From the NCBI RefSeq assembly GCF_004210375.1, contig NC_134835.1:69966447-70030446 (forward strand): a DNA stretch of 64,000 nt, read 5' to 3'. Shown piece by piece: positions 35,769 to 46,878 of this stretch. Both the position numbers and the translations under genes were made by a program. The notes below the pieces were generated by a model that searched no databases, had not been told where the DNA came from, and worked only from the letters and a program-made list of their open reading frames with translations. Numbering within the stretch: position 1 is the first letter of the stretch; each line of letters starts with the position of its first letter. Origin of the DNA: Tachypleus tridentatus (lineage: Eukaryota; Arthropoda; Merostomata; Xiphosura; Limulidae).

Positions 35769-35928
35769 GAAGTTAAAATTTCAAAAACATTTTTAAGGCA
35801 TTGTTCAACAGATTGGTACATCGAATAAAAAAGAAGTGTCTTAGCACGCCAGATATATAAGCATACGTTTACTTTCTACATTCTTACACTATATGTATGT
35901 TCATGCAGCATATCAAAGGTTTTGTGTT

Positions 35929-36206
35929 TTTGTTTGTTTGTTTTTGGAATTTCGCACAAAGCTACTCGAGGGCTATCTGTGCTAGCCGTCCCTAATTTAG
36001 CAGTATAAGACTAGAGGGAAGGCAGCTAGTCATCACCACCCACCGCCAACTCTTGGGCTACTCCTTTACCAACGAATAGTGGGATTGACCGTCACATTAT
36101 ACACCCCCACGGCTGGGAGGGCGAGCATGTTTAGCGCGACGCGGGCGCGAACCCGCGACCCTCGGATTACGAGTCGCACGCCTTACGCGCTCGGCCATGC
36201 CAGGCC
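35929..36206 (-). repeat. SINE family 1, GCGCGTTAGGCGTG subfamily, full-length copy
   Basis: Complete reverse-strand unit: tail GTTTGTTTGTTTTTGGAATT, body nearly identical to the copy at 35322, and head GCGCGAACCCGCGACCCTCG, GATTACGAGTCGCACGCCTT and ACGCGCTCGGCCATGCC. The head matches the 31254 copy and not its neighbour. Two subfamilies therefore sit 600 bp apart in the same orientation. Confidence 0.93.
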
Positions 36207-37000
36207 AAGGTTTTGTGTTGTATGTGATATCTGTGTGGCATATATAACTGCAATATAATTAGAACGACCTCTGGTAAAATTCATACTAAACCTTACTACA
36301 CTAAACAGTGTAAGTTTAGTAACGAGATTAAAGAAGAGTGAGTATATTTCACTGTGTAAAGGTAGTATTGCAGTTGGATTTATTATATTTTAAGATGAGA
36401 TTTTTTATTTGTTCATATTAACATTACTCAAAAACTGAGTCCAACAGAAAAGAAAGGCAAGTACAAACTAATACATTTAATTCATAAAGTATTCACAAAC
36501 ATCTGTACGAACAACTGAATTTTTTCGTGTTTCATGAAGCGGGAGCTACGACTATTATCCTATTTACACTGAGTTACAGTATTAGTGTTAACAATATTAT
36601 CAGGTGAGAAATGATATTGATTATAATTAATAAAAACTCGGTAATACCATAATTAATGTTAATATCTGAAAAACGTTAGCTCATAATATTGTAATTACGA
36701 AAAACAACATTATCCATGAGTGAGTTTTCGTGTTTTTTTAGTTTTTGGTAAACTGTTAAAGGGAACTTCTCCATTTTGAAGTTAAATGATTACCCAACAC
36801 TAAATAACATAAATGCATTGTTGTCATTAAACTTTTAATGTAACCGATTGCGGAATCTCAGTTTTTAGTTACCGTTTATTCTATATGATCCAGTGTTTAT
36901 ACTTGTATTTAAGCCTTTCTCTATAATAGTTTCTCTTAATAATGTTATGTATTAAATGTGTATGCATTCTGATATATATCCAGTTGTAACCATTTACGTC
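36207..37000. other. intergenic, possible NKAP promoter zone
   Basis: No exon is proven. CpG is still moderate here (about one per 50 bp between 36480 and 36900) and drops to zero from about 37000 to 38620. A plausible 5' donor, ATTATCAG followed by GTGAGA, lies at 36603/36604. If NKAP has a non-coding first exon, this zone is a candidate for it. This is inference only. Confidence 0.25.
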
Positions 37001-39270
37001 TTTTCTTTCTGAACTTCTAATTAAATATGAAAACTCACCCAATGCTAATGTTGTGTTTTATAGTTCATTTTGTGTGAATTAATGTTTTTGAGCTATTAAT
37101 GCTGATGATGGGATTTAAGGAAATTGTGAAATCCCTATATTAAAGGTGTTTCTGGTATTACCTTGTTTTTAATATTTACTATTACTATGAATCTCATATG
37201 TGCCAAATATTTATGACCATTAATTAATATTAGTATTAGTAAAGTATTACAAAAACCAAAAAGTTTCAAAGAGGAATACAGCCTTGAAAGTTGAAAAATA
37301 ATCATTTTTAGTTCAAAGATAAACTTTTAAAGAATAGGCCTATTAACTAACTTAATAATAATATATTATTTTTTTAATTTTGAGACTCAGTTTAAAATAA
37401 AAATATTATGTTTTTGTAACTATAAGTTTAATGTAAGTGAACTGGATTAAATTAAAATTCTGTTTAGTTAGCCACAGTTGTAAATTATTTCACCTGATGC
37501 CAGGTAAACCTGGTGAAACACTGGGAATAAAAGTAAACATAAGGCTATTTAGTATTCAGAAAAGTACTGTTTGTGTGTTATAACTACAGTATTGCTGGTG
37601 TAAAATAAATACTAATGATGTTGAAAAAATTGAGTAAGTTTGGAGAAAAGTGTAAAACTGCTTTAGTATGTACTGAATATATTAATAAAATAGCCTGTAT
37701 GAAATTAAAAGTAGCATTGACATAAATATCTATGTAAAATAAATTTTTAAGTAAAACATTCTCATTCATTAATCAAGCACAGCATTTTTAAAACAGTGAT
37801 ATGGAAACTTGATCTTTACCAATTTGAACCCTTTTTTGTGAAAATATTCAAGACTCTTACAGCACCTAGTGTTTCACATGTCAGAAACATAATTATAGGG
37901 AATAATAGTTTATCTTATGTAGGTTTTATGTGCATCTGACATTAAAAGTTGGTAAGCCCAAGTACCTAATAATATTTATTGTATATATTGACACACACAC
38001 ATAGTGAACTATATATATATTTATACATCTATGTATCTGTAAAATTTCATATTTACTATGTAAACTGACAAGTCATACAATAAGAAAGAACAAGCAATAC
38101 ACTGTTGTCCAAAATATCTCTATCTATATCAAGGTGTAGTGGCAGATTTAAAGTTGTGTAGATCCTACATCCTATGTAATTTTACATAGAATAAAATTAT
38201 CAATGGGCTTCCATCAAGACTGTGGACCCTGAGGCTAAGCTCACTCTATCCCAACCTTAATATGCCACTGCCAGGGTGTATAGTGAAGAACAATGTGGAA
38301 AAGTTGAAGAATCTTTTTTTTTTCCAGCAGTAATCACTAACAGAAATATATTGGGTAGCTGCTACATTTAGTATATAAGATTAATAATTCATTTACAGTA
38401 GTTAATGTATAGATTTCCAAGCTTAATATCCTATGTGGAGGTACATGTTTACATAATGTGAATGGTCAGAGGAAATTTAGAAAATATTGGGGAATGTATT
38501 TTTTAAAGTTGTGTATACACCTTTTGCATGATTCATATATACTACACAAAACAATATGTATAGTGCACATAATGTGATATTTATACAGTAATAGTAAATA
38601 CAACATATTACTTGTGTACAATACGTGTAGTGAAAATCTATTATCACTGATGATCAATAGCAAAGTGATTCCAGAAATGATCATGAATAACACACAACTT
38701 TCATGATTGACTTCTCTTGTCATATTTCAGTCAACTCTCATCGTGTTGGTACAGAGTTTGTTCCTGACAAGCTTCAACATGGAGAATGAGTAATTACAAT
38801 AAGATGTAATTGAATTAAAATCAAGTATTAAAGTTTGCTCAAGTTTGGTTGTATCTCTGTGAGCCCCTTCTCTACTGTATCTCAGTTACTAAGATGAACT
38901 TTTTTTTGTTTAAAGGTCTGAATAATTTGTGGAACTGATTGAGCAATTAACTTTTATTTAGTAAAAGATTCACCACAGAGCTATTATCGTTGAATTGTGG
39001 CCTCACTCAGTTGATCAGAAAAATGTCTTATGTGCAGAATACTCGTTCCATTATCTTCTTAAATAATTCTAAGTTGTGTTCAATATATCATTGCATCACA
39101 TTCAATATAATATATTAGGTTTGTTTTCAGCTAGCATAGTTTGGCACCATTTGTGATCAAATTGAAGGTGTAAGAACTGGTTTGTGATTAGCACCACCAT
39201 TTGCTAGTATGTTTGTGTTGCCATGAAAAATAGTGCCTAAAAACAGAAAGACTGACCTACAGGTTTAAAA
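37001..39270. other. CpG-free, AT-rich stretch, no gene recognised
   Basis: There is not a single CG dinucleotide from about 37000 to 38620. There are no coding exons. A short (CA)/(TA) run lies near 37990-38030. The stretch may be the 5' intron of NKAP. Confidence 0.4.
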
Positions 39271-39272
39271 CC

Positions 39273-39403
39273 TGTATCTCAGAATGGCTGGCCATCTTCA
39301 GGAAGGTCAAATCTTGTTTTTTTTTCCTTATCAATAAAAGCGTTAATATCCATACCAGCCATTCTGAGATACATTTTTATTTCAAGTGGGTTTCTAGTCA
39401 TCA
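39273..39403 (-). mobile_element. Penelope-like element terminal hairpin fragment
   Basis: A 19-bp perfect inverted repeat, TGTATCTCAGAATGGCTGG (39273-39291) and its complement (39355-39373), flanks 63 bp that include AATAAAAGCGTTAATATCCA. The same phrase is seen in the tail of the Penelope fragment at 1060. Downstream CAAGTGGGTTTCTAGTCATC matches 34280. On the minus strand TTCCTGAAGATGGCC resembles a decayed hammerhead 5' core. Confidence 0.6.
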
Positions 39404-40639
39404 AGAACAAGGTTGTAAACCTGTGTACTGTCCTGGGCAAACTCATGATTCTTTCATCATATTTGTTGATTCTAAACATGTAAATCAGTTCTTGGAGTAT
39501 CTCGGAAGTTATGATAGCATAAAGGCTAATATAACAGTGGCATAAGTACTATGTGTGCTTGTATACTCAAGCATTTATGTTTTTTCACAGATTTTTTTAA
39601 ATATACATGTAATGCATAAAATAAAATGTAAAAGCAATGTTTTCCCATTCATTCTTTCAAAGGTAGTTAAAAGGTTGAATCTGTATATGTTACAGTCAGA
39701 GTTTCCAAGGGTAGAAAGTTGTTGAATGGCATTTATTATAGGATACACATTGGCAGATGATGTCAGTTAGAAATTGCATAATGAGATTAGGTTATTTACT
39801 GTAAAAGATACTGATATGTTAATTGTGGAAGACTTTAATTTCAGAAACATTGACTAGGATCAGATTTGGGTAGTTAAATTAACTTTCTTTGTGCATCAGT
39901 TAGCTTAATAAGTGTTACATAAAATAATTCATAAGTTTAAATTATGGTTAATTTGCTTAGTATCGTGAAATCAACAAACTAGTATTTTTGAAGAGTACTG
40001 TTTTCAATTATTTCACCTATCCATTAATTGAAATTACAATTAATATGATTAGTTTCACAAACATAAACTAATCAAAGTCTCATATTATTACTGTTTGTGA
40101 TTATTTCAACCATCTAATGATCTAAATATTGGGATTATAATTTGTTATTAATCCAAGTTTATTTAGCTTAATCTTTTATGGTCACATCATGTGAAAATAA
40201 GCAACTAATTAATTAAAATGAACATTTCCAGTTATTACTGTTTTTAAGTATTTCAACTATTCAAGTAGCTGAAATATTACAATTATGTTTATTATTAAGC
40301 AGAATGCTGCTGCTTTCTGCCTAGTCTGTATATTGAAACTTAGTTTGTAGAAGTATAAGTTTGTCTATTTAATCACCTTGTAAAAGTATCAATGTGTTGG
40401 GGTTGTTTTTATTTCTAGACATCTTATGAAAATAATTTACATATTCAGTTAATGAGCTTAACAAATAATGAACAATTTAAATTAATTTTTTCAGTTCTGT
40501 TGTTGATACATTCAAAGTTACTTCTGTTCTATTTTACCAACTTGTAAATTAAAATTTGATGGTCCGATAATTTTTTTACCATTGAAAAGTGTACTAATTC
40601 TATGCAAACTTATAATTAAACTATTAATTTTTTTAATAG
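39404..40639. other. sequence upstream of NKAP coding exon 1
   Basis: No coding exon. It ends in TTTTTTTAATAG, a possible 3' splice site at 40638-40639. This would leave 15 nt of 5' UTR before the ATG at 40655 and imply an upstream untranslated exon. Confidence 0.4.
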
Positions 40640-40654
40640 TAACCTGGAATTTTA

Positions 40655-41028
40655 ATGAAGATGACACGACATTCAAGGTCTCGATCTAAAAGTCCTGTTT
40701 CCAACCATCATTTATCCAGAAATCAAAGGGAAAGTGCATACAATAAAAGTGAAAATAATATATCTTCTCCTTCTCATTATGTAAAAGAGAAAGGGTATGC
40801 TAGTAACATGAAAAGAAATTTCAGCTCCAGGTATGATTCTGAAGATGGAAATGACCATATTAGAAAGAAATCCAAATATAGCGTGGAAGATCAAAGAAAT
40901 TCATCTCATAAAACAGAATCTTTATCAGACTCTCACCCACGCAGAAATGCTTATTCTGACATTAGCAAACATATTCAAGCCTATCACAGAGAAAAGACAA
41001 ATGCACTGAGTGAAGAATTTATCAACAG
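40655..41028 (+). CDS. NKAP: NKAP (NF-kappa-B-activating protein), coding exon 1
   Basis: The ATG at 40655 opens 124 full codons and ends at a donor, AACAG followed by GTAGAT, in phase 2. The protein starts MKMTRHSRSRSKSPVSN, an Arg/Ser-rich N-terminus. It is hydrophilic and basic throughout (RKKSKYSVEDQR, SDSHPRRN), with no membrane segment, and ends near EKTNALSEEFINR. NKAP is a nuclear RNA-binding, splicing-associated protein and transcriptional co-regulator whose N-terminus is an RS-rich disordered tail. The identification depends on the next exon, which carries the diagnostic motif in the right phase. A second Met at codon 3 could also initiate. The gene continues past the window. Confidence 0.85.
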
Positions 41029-41169
41029 GTAGATCATGTTGATTGATTTATAATTATAATAATTTCAAGACTTCATAATTGAAATCTAACAGTTGTTTAC
41101 TTGCACTATTAATATAAAGACAACATGAGAATTTCTGAACCTTCAAAATTGTTCTTGCATGCTCATTCT

Positions 41170-42420
41170 TGAGAAAAAAAGCATGTAAAATATGGTTTTC
41201 CACTTCTGTGGACAGATTTACAGCAATTCATTTCAAAATTAAGTCACCTTGCAAAGAAATTAAAACTCTTCCATGGAACTTAGCCTCCTTTTCAAATCTT
41301 AAATTTATTCCTCATTCTATTATCTTCAGAATAAATAACAAAGAAATCACTTTTTTATCCACTCAACCCCACTGATAACCTTGTAAATTTCAATGAGATC
41401 ACGTGTTACCCTACTTATTGCTAAAGAAAATGCATAAGTAGATCTTAATTCTAGAATAATCCTTGTAGCCCTCTGTCATTTTCAATAAGTTCACATCATT
41501 TCTTGAACAAGGAGACTAAAACAATACACTATTCCAACTGATGCCTTATTTCTGATATGTGCAGAGAAATAAATATTTTATTCAAGTTATAATCAATTTC
41601 TGTAAATACATCTCAAAATTCCAATAGCTTTACTACTATTACTGCTTTAGTGATTTTGAGTGAATTATGCATCGCTATACTAAGATCTTTTTCTTGAACC
41701 ACCATTAAGTGGGTTTTTATCTGTATTAAACATTTGATCCAAGGTATGGTAAAGGTAATGCATTACATTGCACTTAGTCTAATTAAAGGATGTTTCTCCA
41801 TTTGGTCAGAGTCATTCTGTGGCATCTCAACATTCTCTTACAACCAGAAATATCCAAAAGTTTAATGCCATCAGTAAACTTTATTAATTATCATTACCAT
41901 TAATGTAAATAAGAAAAGTAAAGTTCCAAGTACTAACTTCTGTAGCACTGCATTAATATCAAGAGTCCAGTTTAACTGGACTCCATTAGTAACAAAGTTT
42001 TGCTTTCTCCAATCAAACCAATTTACAGTCCAATTAACTAGTATTTTCCAAATCCCTACCAGTGTGATGTTCTTAGCTAATCTTTTTTGTTGCACCTTAC
42101 TAAAAGCTCTTTGAAAATATTAGTATATCAAATCCACTTACTTTTTTGTCATCAAGGTAGCAGACAACACCCTTGAGAAGAAATAACAGATTAGCAAAAC
42201 AATAATCTCCCCCCCCCAGTGAATCCATGTTATTTTTTATATTGTGTTTCAGTAAATGATTTCTTATAGCTTTTATCAGATTTTTTATACTTTTTTCATG
42301 TTATAAAAGTAAAAAATAACTGATCTCTAATTTCTAGGGCAATTTTTATTAGCTAAGAATTAGAAGTAGCATTAGCAACTCCCATATCATCAAACACCTG
42401 CCCATTGACATACTAGAAAT
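41170..42420 (-). mobile_element. CR1-type LINE fossil (3' part of ORF2)
   Basis: Read on the minus strand, the piece covers the middle and end of a CR1 reverse transcriptase. Around 42240 a QHGF-like block occurs. The 42095-41871 stretch encodes KRLAKNITLVGIWKIL, then NWFDWRKQNFVTNG, then LQKLVLGTLLFLFTL, matching the GI..K.L.WI.NWL..RKQ and GVPQGSVLGPLLFL motifs (here VLQKLVLGT). Further on 41750-41400 parallels the CR1 C-terminal region, with many stops. It lies antisense in the first NKAP intron and is 5'-truncated, the usual LINE pattern. Confidence 0.8.
41871..42095 (-). pseudogene. CR1-like reverse transcriptase fragment
   Basis: The open 74-codon piece spans the RT thumb-proximal motifs: GIWKILVNWTVNWF and RKQNFVTNG, followed by VLGTLLFLFTLM in place of the usual GSVLGPLLFLIYIN. 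The usual YxDD catalytic block should follow (below 41870) but is destroyed by stops. Not a functional gene. Confidence 0.8.
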
Positions 42421-43200
42421 GAGAGAGATGCTCATATATTTATTCTTTTCTTTAGTATAGTTGGGAAAATTTCTAATTGCTCTAAGATCTATATACATTA
42501 TTCTTTCTATTTAATACCAAAAAGTTAATATCTACTTGATTAATAAGGTCAGTATTTCCCATAGAACAGTTAGTGCCAGGAATATTCTCTCATATTTTCT
42601 TGTAAAAAACAAGTGGGTGAAAAGAAAAAGAATGAAAGTTTATCCATCTTGTAATGTGAGATGTCTGCATTATGTCATGCAAATAATCATGAAGCAACAC
42701 TCTATCAATAGGAATGCATTACAACTCCTGTAGTCACTGGTGTCCTCTTTTCTTGCAGTCCCAAATCACTTTTTTATTCATAGTCTAACTGTTAGAATGT
42801 GTTTTTGCTTTATTTTATGACTGACAGTTTTTTTTCATTTGACCACATTTCTTATTATTAATAGGCAGCATATGTATATTGTTGACTTTTTATGGTTTCA
42901 GAACAGAATTGGACAATAGTTTTGTTTCCTGGTTAACTCTACTGGTAATGCACTTGCAATTCCATGTAGCATGTACCACAGTTACTATCACTATTATAGC
43001 TGAATTTCTGACATATTCTATGGCATTTGAGCAAACTTTATCTGCTCAGGAAGTCATAACTCTGGTTTGTAGGGAATTAACTACTATATGTAGTCTTCTG
43101 AGTCTCTTGATTATTGTCTTCACATACCAGGTGAGGATTTGTACAGCTTCTTCCTCCCTCTTTTTTATGACTCATCATTTTGAGGGGTGGACCTAGGCCT
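42421..43200. other. NKAP intron 1, nothing recognised
   Basis: Open frames at 42536-42733 and 42879-43196 have no splice or promoter context and no motif that I know. Confidence 0.35.
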
Positions 43201-44590
43201 GCATCTCCATTTCTAGATTTAATTAATTAAGTATATTATGTTTTATCCTTATTTTCAATATCCTATGATTATACTTCTGCCTTTCTCAGTGACTTGCCAT
43301 TAAGTCAATATTTTGTTTTCCCCCTTTCTGGATATTGGAGTTTTTACAAGTCATTTTGGGAACCAGTTGTGTTCAGTTGTCAGTATGCCTCAACCACCAC
43401 TACCCCATACTCTGGATGGTCATGCCTTTGCATATCATTATTCTAATTTTCCCTTTTTGACTCTCAGCATTTGGAGTTGTTTGCCCCTTTGTAGAGATAT
43501 GATTGAGTACTTTATTTTCCTTTCCCTTTATTCATCTCACCCTGTCTGTCTTTCTCTATTTCTTGTCCTCTCTACATCTGTTGTCTAAAACTATTCATTA
43601 CTCCTGTGAAGGGTTTTCTTTGGAGGCTCAGAATCTCCTCTTGTCCACATTAGCATACCTCTCCTCAGGTTTTGGAACTATGGTTGAACTGTTATAGGAA
43701 TCTTTTAGGTCAATGTCCTTTGTTCTTTGATTTGTTTGCCACACTCCTCTTTGTGTGATTTGTGTGTAGCATATTTTTTGTACCAATTGAGTCAGCCCAA
43801 TTTCATACCTCCCTTTCCTCCTTGATTGTCTCTTTCTCCCATACTATTGTAATCTGCTTCTGTGTCTCACTCACTCTTACCTCTCCATTGCTAGTTCTGG
43901 AGCATATGCTCTCAGTTTGAATTGGCAAGGTCTCTTCTTTTATGTCTACCTTCCCATTCATCTGATTCTCCTGATCCTTTCCATCATCTAGACCATTCCA
44001 TGTTGGGTTCTGTTAATGGTTTCATGTTAGCTGACTTAGCTGTTGTTTTCACTTATGTGCTGACTACTGATGTCAACTCACCTTCTTTTTCCAGTCCAGT
44101 GTATGTCATCTGTCCATTCCCACACTTAGGCTTCAGTCCCTGGCCAAGTGAGCAAAACTTCTCTACATTATTTCTTTTCTATCCCAGCTCTTTCACATGG
44201 GTCTTTAGGTTCGCCCATCATGAGCTATCATGTGGCTTTATCAGCCATTTGTTTATTTAACACATTATGCCCTTGTCTTCAGTTTGCTGCTCCTGTTCCT
44301 TTCCTTCTAGCTCACCAGCCCTTCTTCCCTTACCTTTCTCCTAGATTAGATCCTCAATGTCATCCCTTATGCTCTTACCCTTTTTCCTTGTAAACCTATT
44401 TTTTATACCACATCTCTTTGAAGACCCTTTTTCTTCTCCTGTTGGTAAGTGTATGTTCACTGCACCTTGTTACACTGTTCCTATGCTGTCCTTTTTCCTG
44501 ATCATTCTTTCCTGCCCAATACTTTGGTCACTTGTAAGGATAATTTTGCCTTCACACCTATCTCCCTTCTACTGTTAAGGCTCTCCACTG
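43201..44590 (+). mobile_element. C/T-rich, protein-like sequence, probable retroelement fossil
   Basis: From about 43200 the plus strand becomes C/T-rich with many overlapping short open frames (for example 43313-43588, 43922-44260, 44148-44393), unlike the AT-rich introns around it. The texture matches the DIRS-like region at 52-54 and 60 kb. No single motif identifies the family. It is interrupted at 44591 by a TTAA element and seems to resume at 45913-46341, which suggests one older element split by a younger one. Confidence 0.4.
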
Positions 44591-44594
44591 TTAA

Positions 44595-45908
44595 CCCTTT
44601 TGCAACAGGTTAAAGGGTATGTCATGGATTTATATCAGTAAGTTTGGAATGAAATGGTAGATTATAATTCAAACTTTAATATTATATATGAGTTAATTTA
44701 AAAGTAAATATTAAAAGAATCCATTTAAATATAGATTTCAGTGAGTCCCTTGGTATGCTGAATGTAGCATTGTTTAAAATTAGATGTTTTTGATGTCAAA
44801 ATAGTAATTCTATAATTTCATACAAATTAGTATTTCAAATTATCAATATTGACAAGTTATAATATAAAATAAGAACCTTGTATCCTTTCTATTTTATTGA
44901 GATATGGTCGTATGTACTGAATCAAACACAGTGGTTCCGTTCAACTCTTTCCATTTTTTGAAAGAGTCCCTTATACACACTTATTTCAATATATGACATG
45001 TGAATAACTAATCAACAGCTTAGAACATTCCCAGAGTGGTTTTCTCAATCATTTTAATCTTTGAAAAGGCTTCCATGTTCTTTCAATCCAAGATTTCTAT
45101 GAGGTTGGTTGCATCTTTAGTTTGCTTGGAGTTTCATATTTTATAAAATCTAAATAAATCTTAGTTAGAAACTTAGTAAGTTATAGTGAATTTTTAGGGA
45201 ATCAGTGTATTTATTTGATTTTTTGGTTATTCAACTATATATATATGAAACCTAAAAAAAGTTTTTGTTTGATATCCTCCAGGTACAAAATTTTCAATTA
45301 TGTCCAGCAACAACCAAGTACAAAGGATGTAGTGAGAATAGATAATTGTTTGCTTCATAATTTATTGTTTTATATTTAAAGAAAAATAAGTTTAATAATT
45401 TATTTCTAAATAGCATTAATCTATTTTCATATATATAATGTATAACAATTCAAATGTGACTGTATATTACAAAATATTAGTTCACTAAAACACAACCAAG
45501 ACAGGGAAGACTAATGGTCAGTTTTATATTACTGGATATGTGACCTGAGTGCATATGCACCATGTCAGTGCAAGTTATGAAATGTTAAGTACGTATGACT
45601 GGAAGGTCACTATAATAAAAAAAAAAATATATATATGCATGTTCACATATATCACAATGAGACTTAAGCTGTTTAGACAAAATATTTGTATTTTCATGTT
45701 ATGTGTAGTCATTTTAGCATGAAAAAAGCTTAACTTGTATTTATTTCTTAATCTCTTTATGATGGTTACAAGACTGGTGAAGTGACTAAACGTGTATCAA
45801 AGTTTGTAAAGATACACCTGCTGTATCAAAAGTTATAGTACAAATACTTAAAGTGTGCAAATGTATAGATGAACTCATGTATATTATACTGAGCCTGTTG
45901 CGAAAGGG
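44595..45908. mobile_element. piggyBac-type non-autonomous transposon (MITE), 1.3 kb
   Basis: Exact TTAA tetramers flank the unit at 44591-44594 and 45909-45912. The ends are inverted: CCCTTTTGCAACAGG on the left and CCTGTTGCGAAAGGG on the right, which differ at one position. TTAA duplication and CCC...GGG tips are the hallmark of piggyBac transposons. The interior is AT-rich and has no transposase. Part of it (45384-45745) recurs at 62988-63245, and its right part resembles the end of the element at 49943-51476. Confidence 0.85.
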
Positions 45909-45912
45909 TTAA

Positions 45913-46341
45913 GTGACATGCACTTATTTTTTCAATAGTTTCTGCTCCCAGTTATTTATTCCTTAGATTCCTTCTCAGTCCTGTGATCTTTGTCATTATC
46001 ATTATGGGCTGCATTCAACTGGCTTATTTTTACCTTTTTTCTGATGATTGCTGTCCTTTTTTATGTATGTGTATTTTCACATTAAATTTATCACCTTATC
46101 ATACCCCTGACTTCTCATTTCTCTCATCCATTAAAGAACATCATCAGTGCCAGTATGTGGACCACTCCTCCATATCTTCACTGCTCGTTATCTTCATTAC
46201 CTAGTCATTTCTTCTCCTAGGGTTTTTTCTTCCTCTGATCACCATGTTTTACTCCATGGTGTTTCTTTGAGTGAGTAAATGCTCTTTTTTTTCTTCATTT
46301 TTTTTGCAGGGGCTTTTCTCACACAAGTTGATCTGCCCCTC
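45913..46341 (+). mobile_element. continuation of C/T-rich retroelement fossil
   Basis: After the piggyBac-type unit the C/T-rich composition of 43.2-44.6 kb returns (open frame 45983-46204) and continues to the start of a LINE 5' UTR copy at 46342. Family not identified. Confidence 0.35.
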
Positions 46342-46878
46342 AGTGTGTATTCCTGTATGTGGTGAGGGGACTTCTCAGAAAATATTCTGTTCTTTCAGTT
46401 TATCTCCTCAGGGATCTAAACATCCACCCATGTATTTGTCTTGTGTGGTGGCTCATGAAGAGGAGACGAGAATCGTGGTGGTCGTGGGCTCCAACTCTAA
46501 CACACCACTTTGGTCTTAGATTCCTGTAGACGGGTGGCCCCTTCCAGGATGAATCAGCTATTCCACTTAGGCTAGGATTAACCAAGTATCAGTGTTGGGC
46601 ATTCTCAATGGGTGTTATGGACACTGTGTCTGATGCTGTTGTTTGGGTATAGTGCTTACGAAACCCTGGCATTGCTGCATTGTACTTGTTTGGCATTGTG
46701 CTGCATTTCCTTACAGGGCTCCATGGTGGGTGGGGTCAGTGGGCACCAAAATATTCTTTCTTTATTATAGATCCCCCAACTCAAAATTAAAATAAAATAA
46801 TAAAAAAACAGATCATAGATGAACAACGATGTCTCAAAGATTCTGAGCAGCAATCTTCAACATCTGTAACACCTTTGC
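46342..46878 (+). mobile_element. LINE 5' UTR fragment (same family as 53891-59612)
   Basis: It matches 53891-54425 block by block: AGTGTGTATTCCTGTATGTG, GATCTAAACATCCACCCATG, GGGTGTTATGGACACTGTGT, ACGAAACCCTGGCATTGCTG, CTCCATGGTGGGTGGGGTCA, TTCTTTCTTTATTATAGATC and GATTCTGAGCAGCAATCTTC. It stops just inside where ORF1 begins. Everything 3' of it is missing. This is unusual because LINE copies normally lose their 5' end. Confidence 0.85.

Noticed and set aside
39279..39479. 66-codon minus-strand open frame
   Set aside because: It lies in the Penelope tail fragment and nearby unique DNA, with no start context or motif.
40712..40894. Minus-strand open frame over NKAP exon 1
   Set aside because: A hydrophobic shadow of the RS-rich plus-strand exon.
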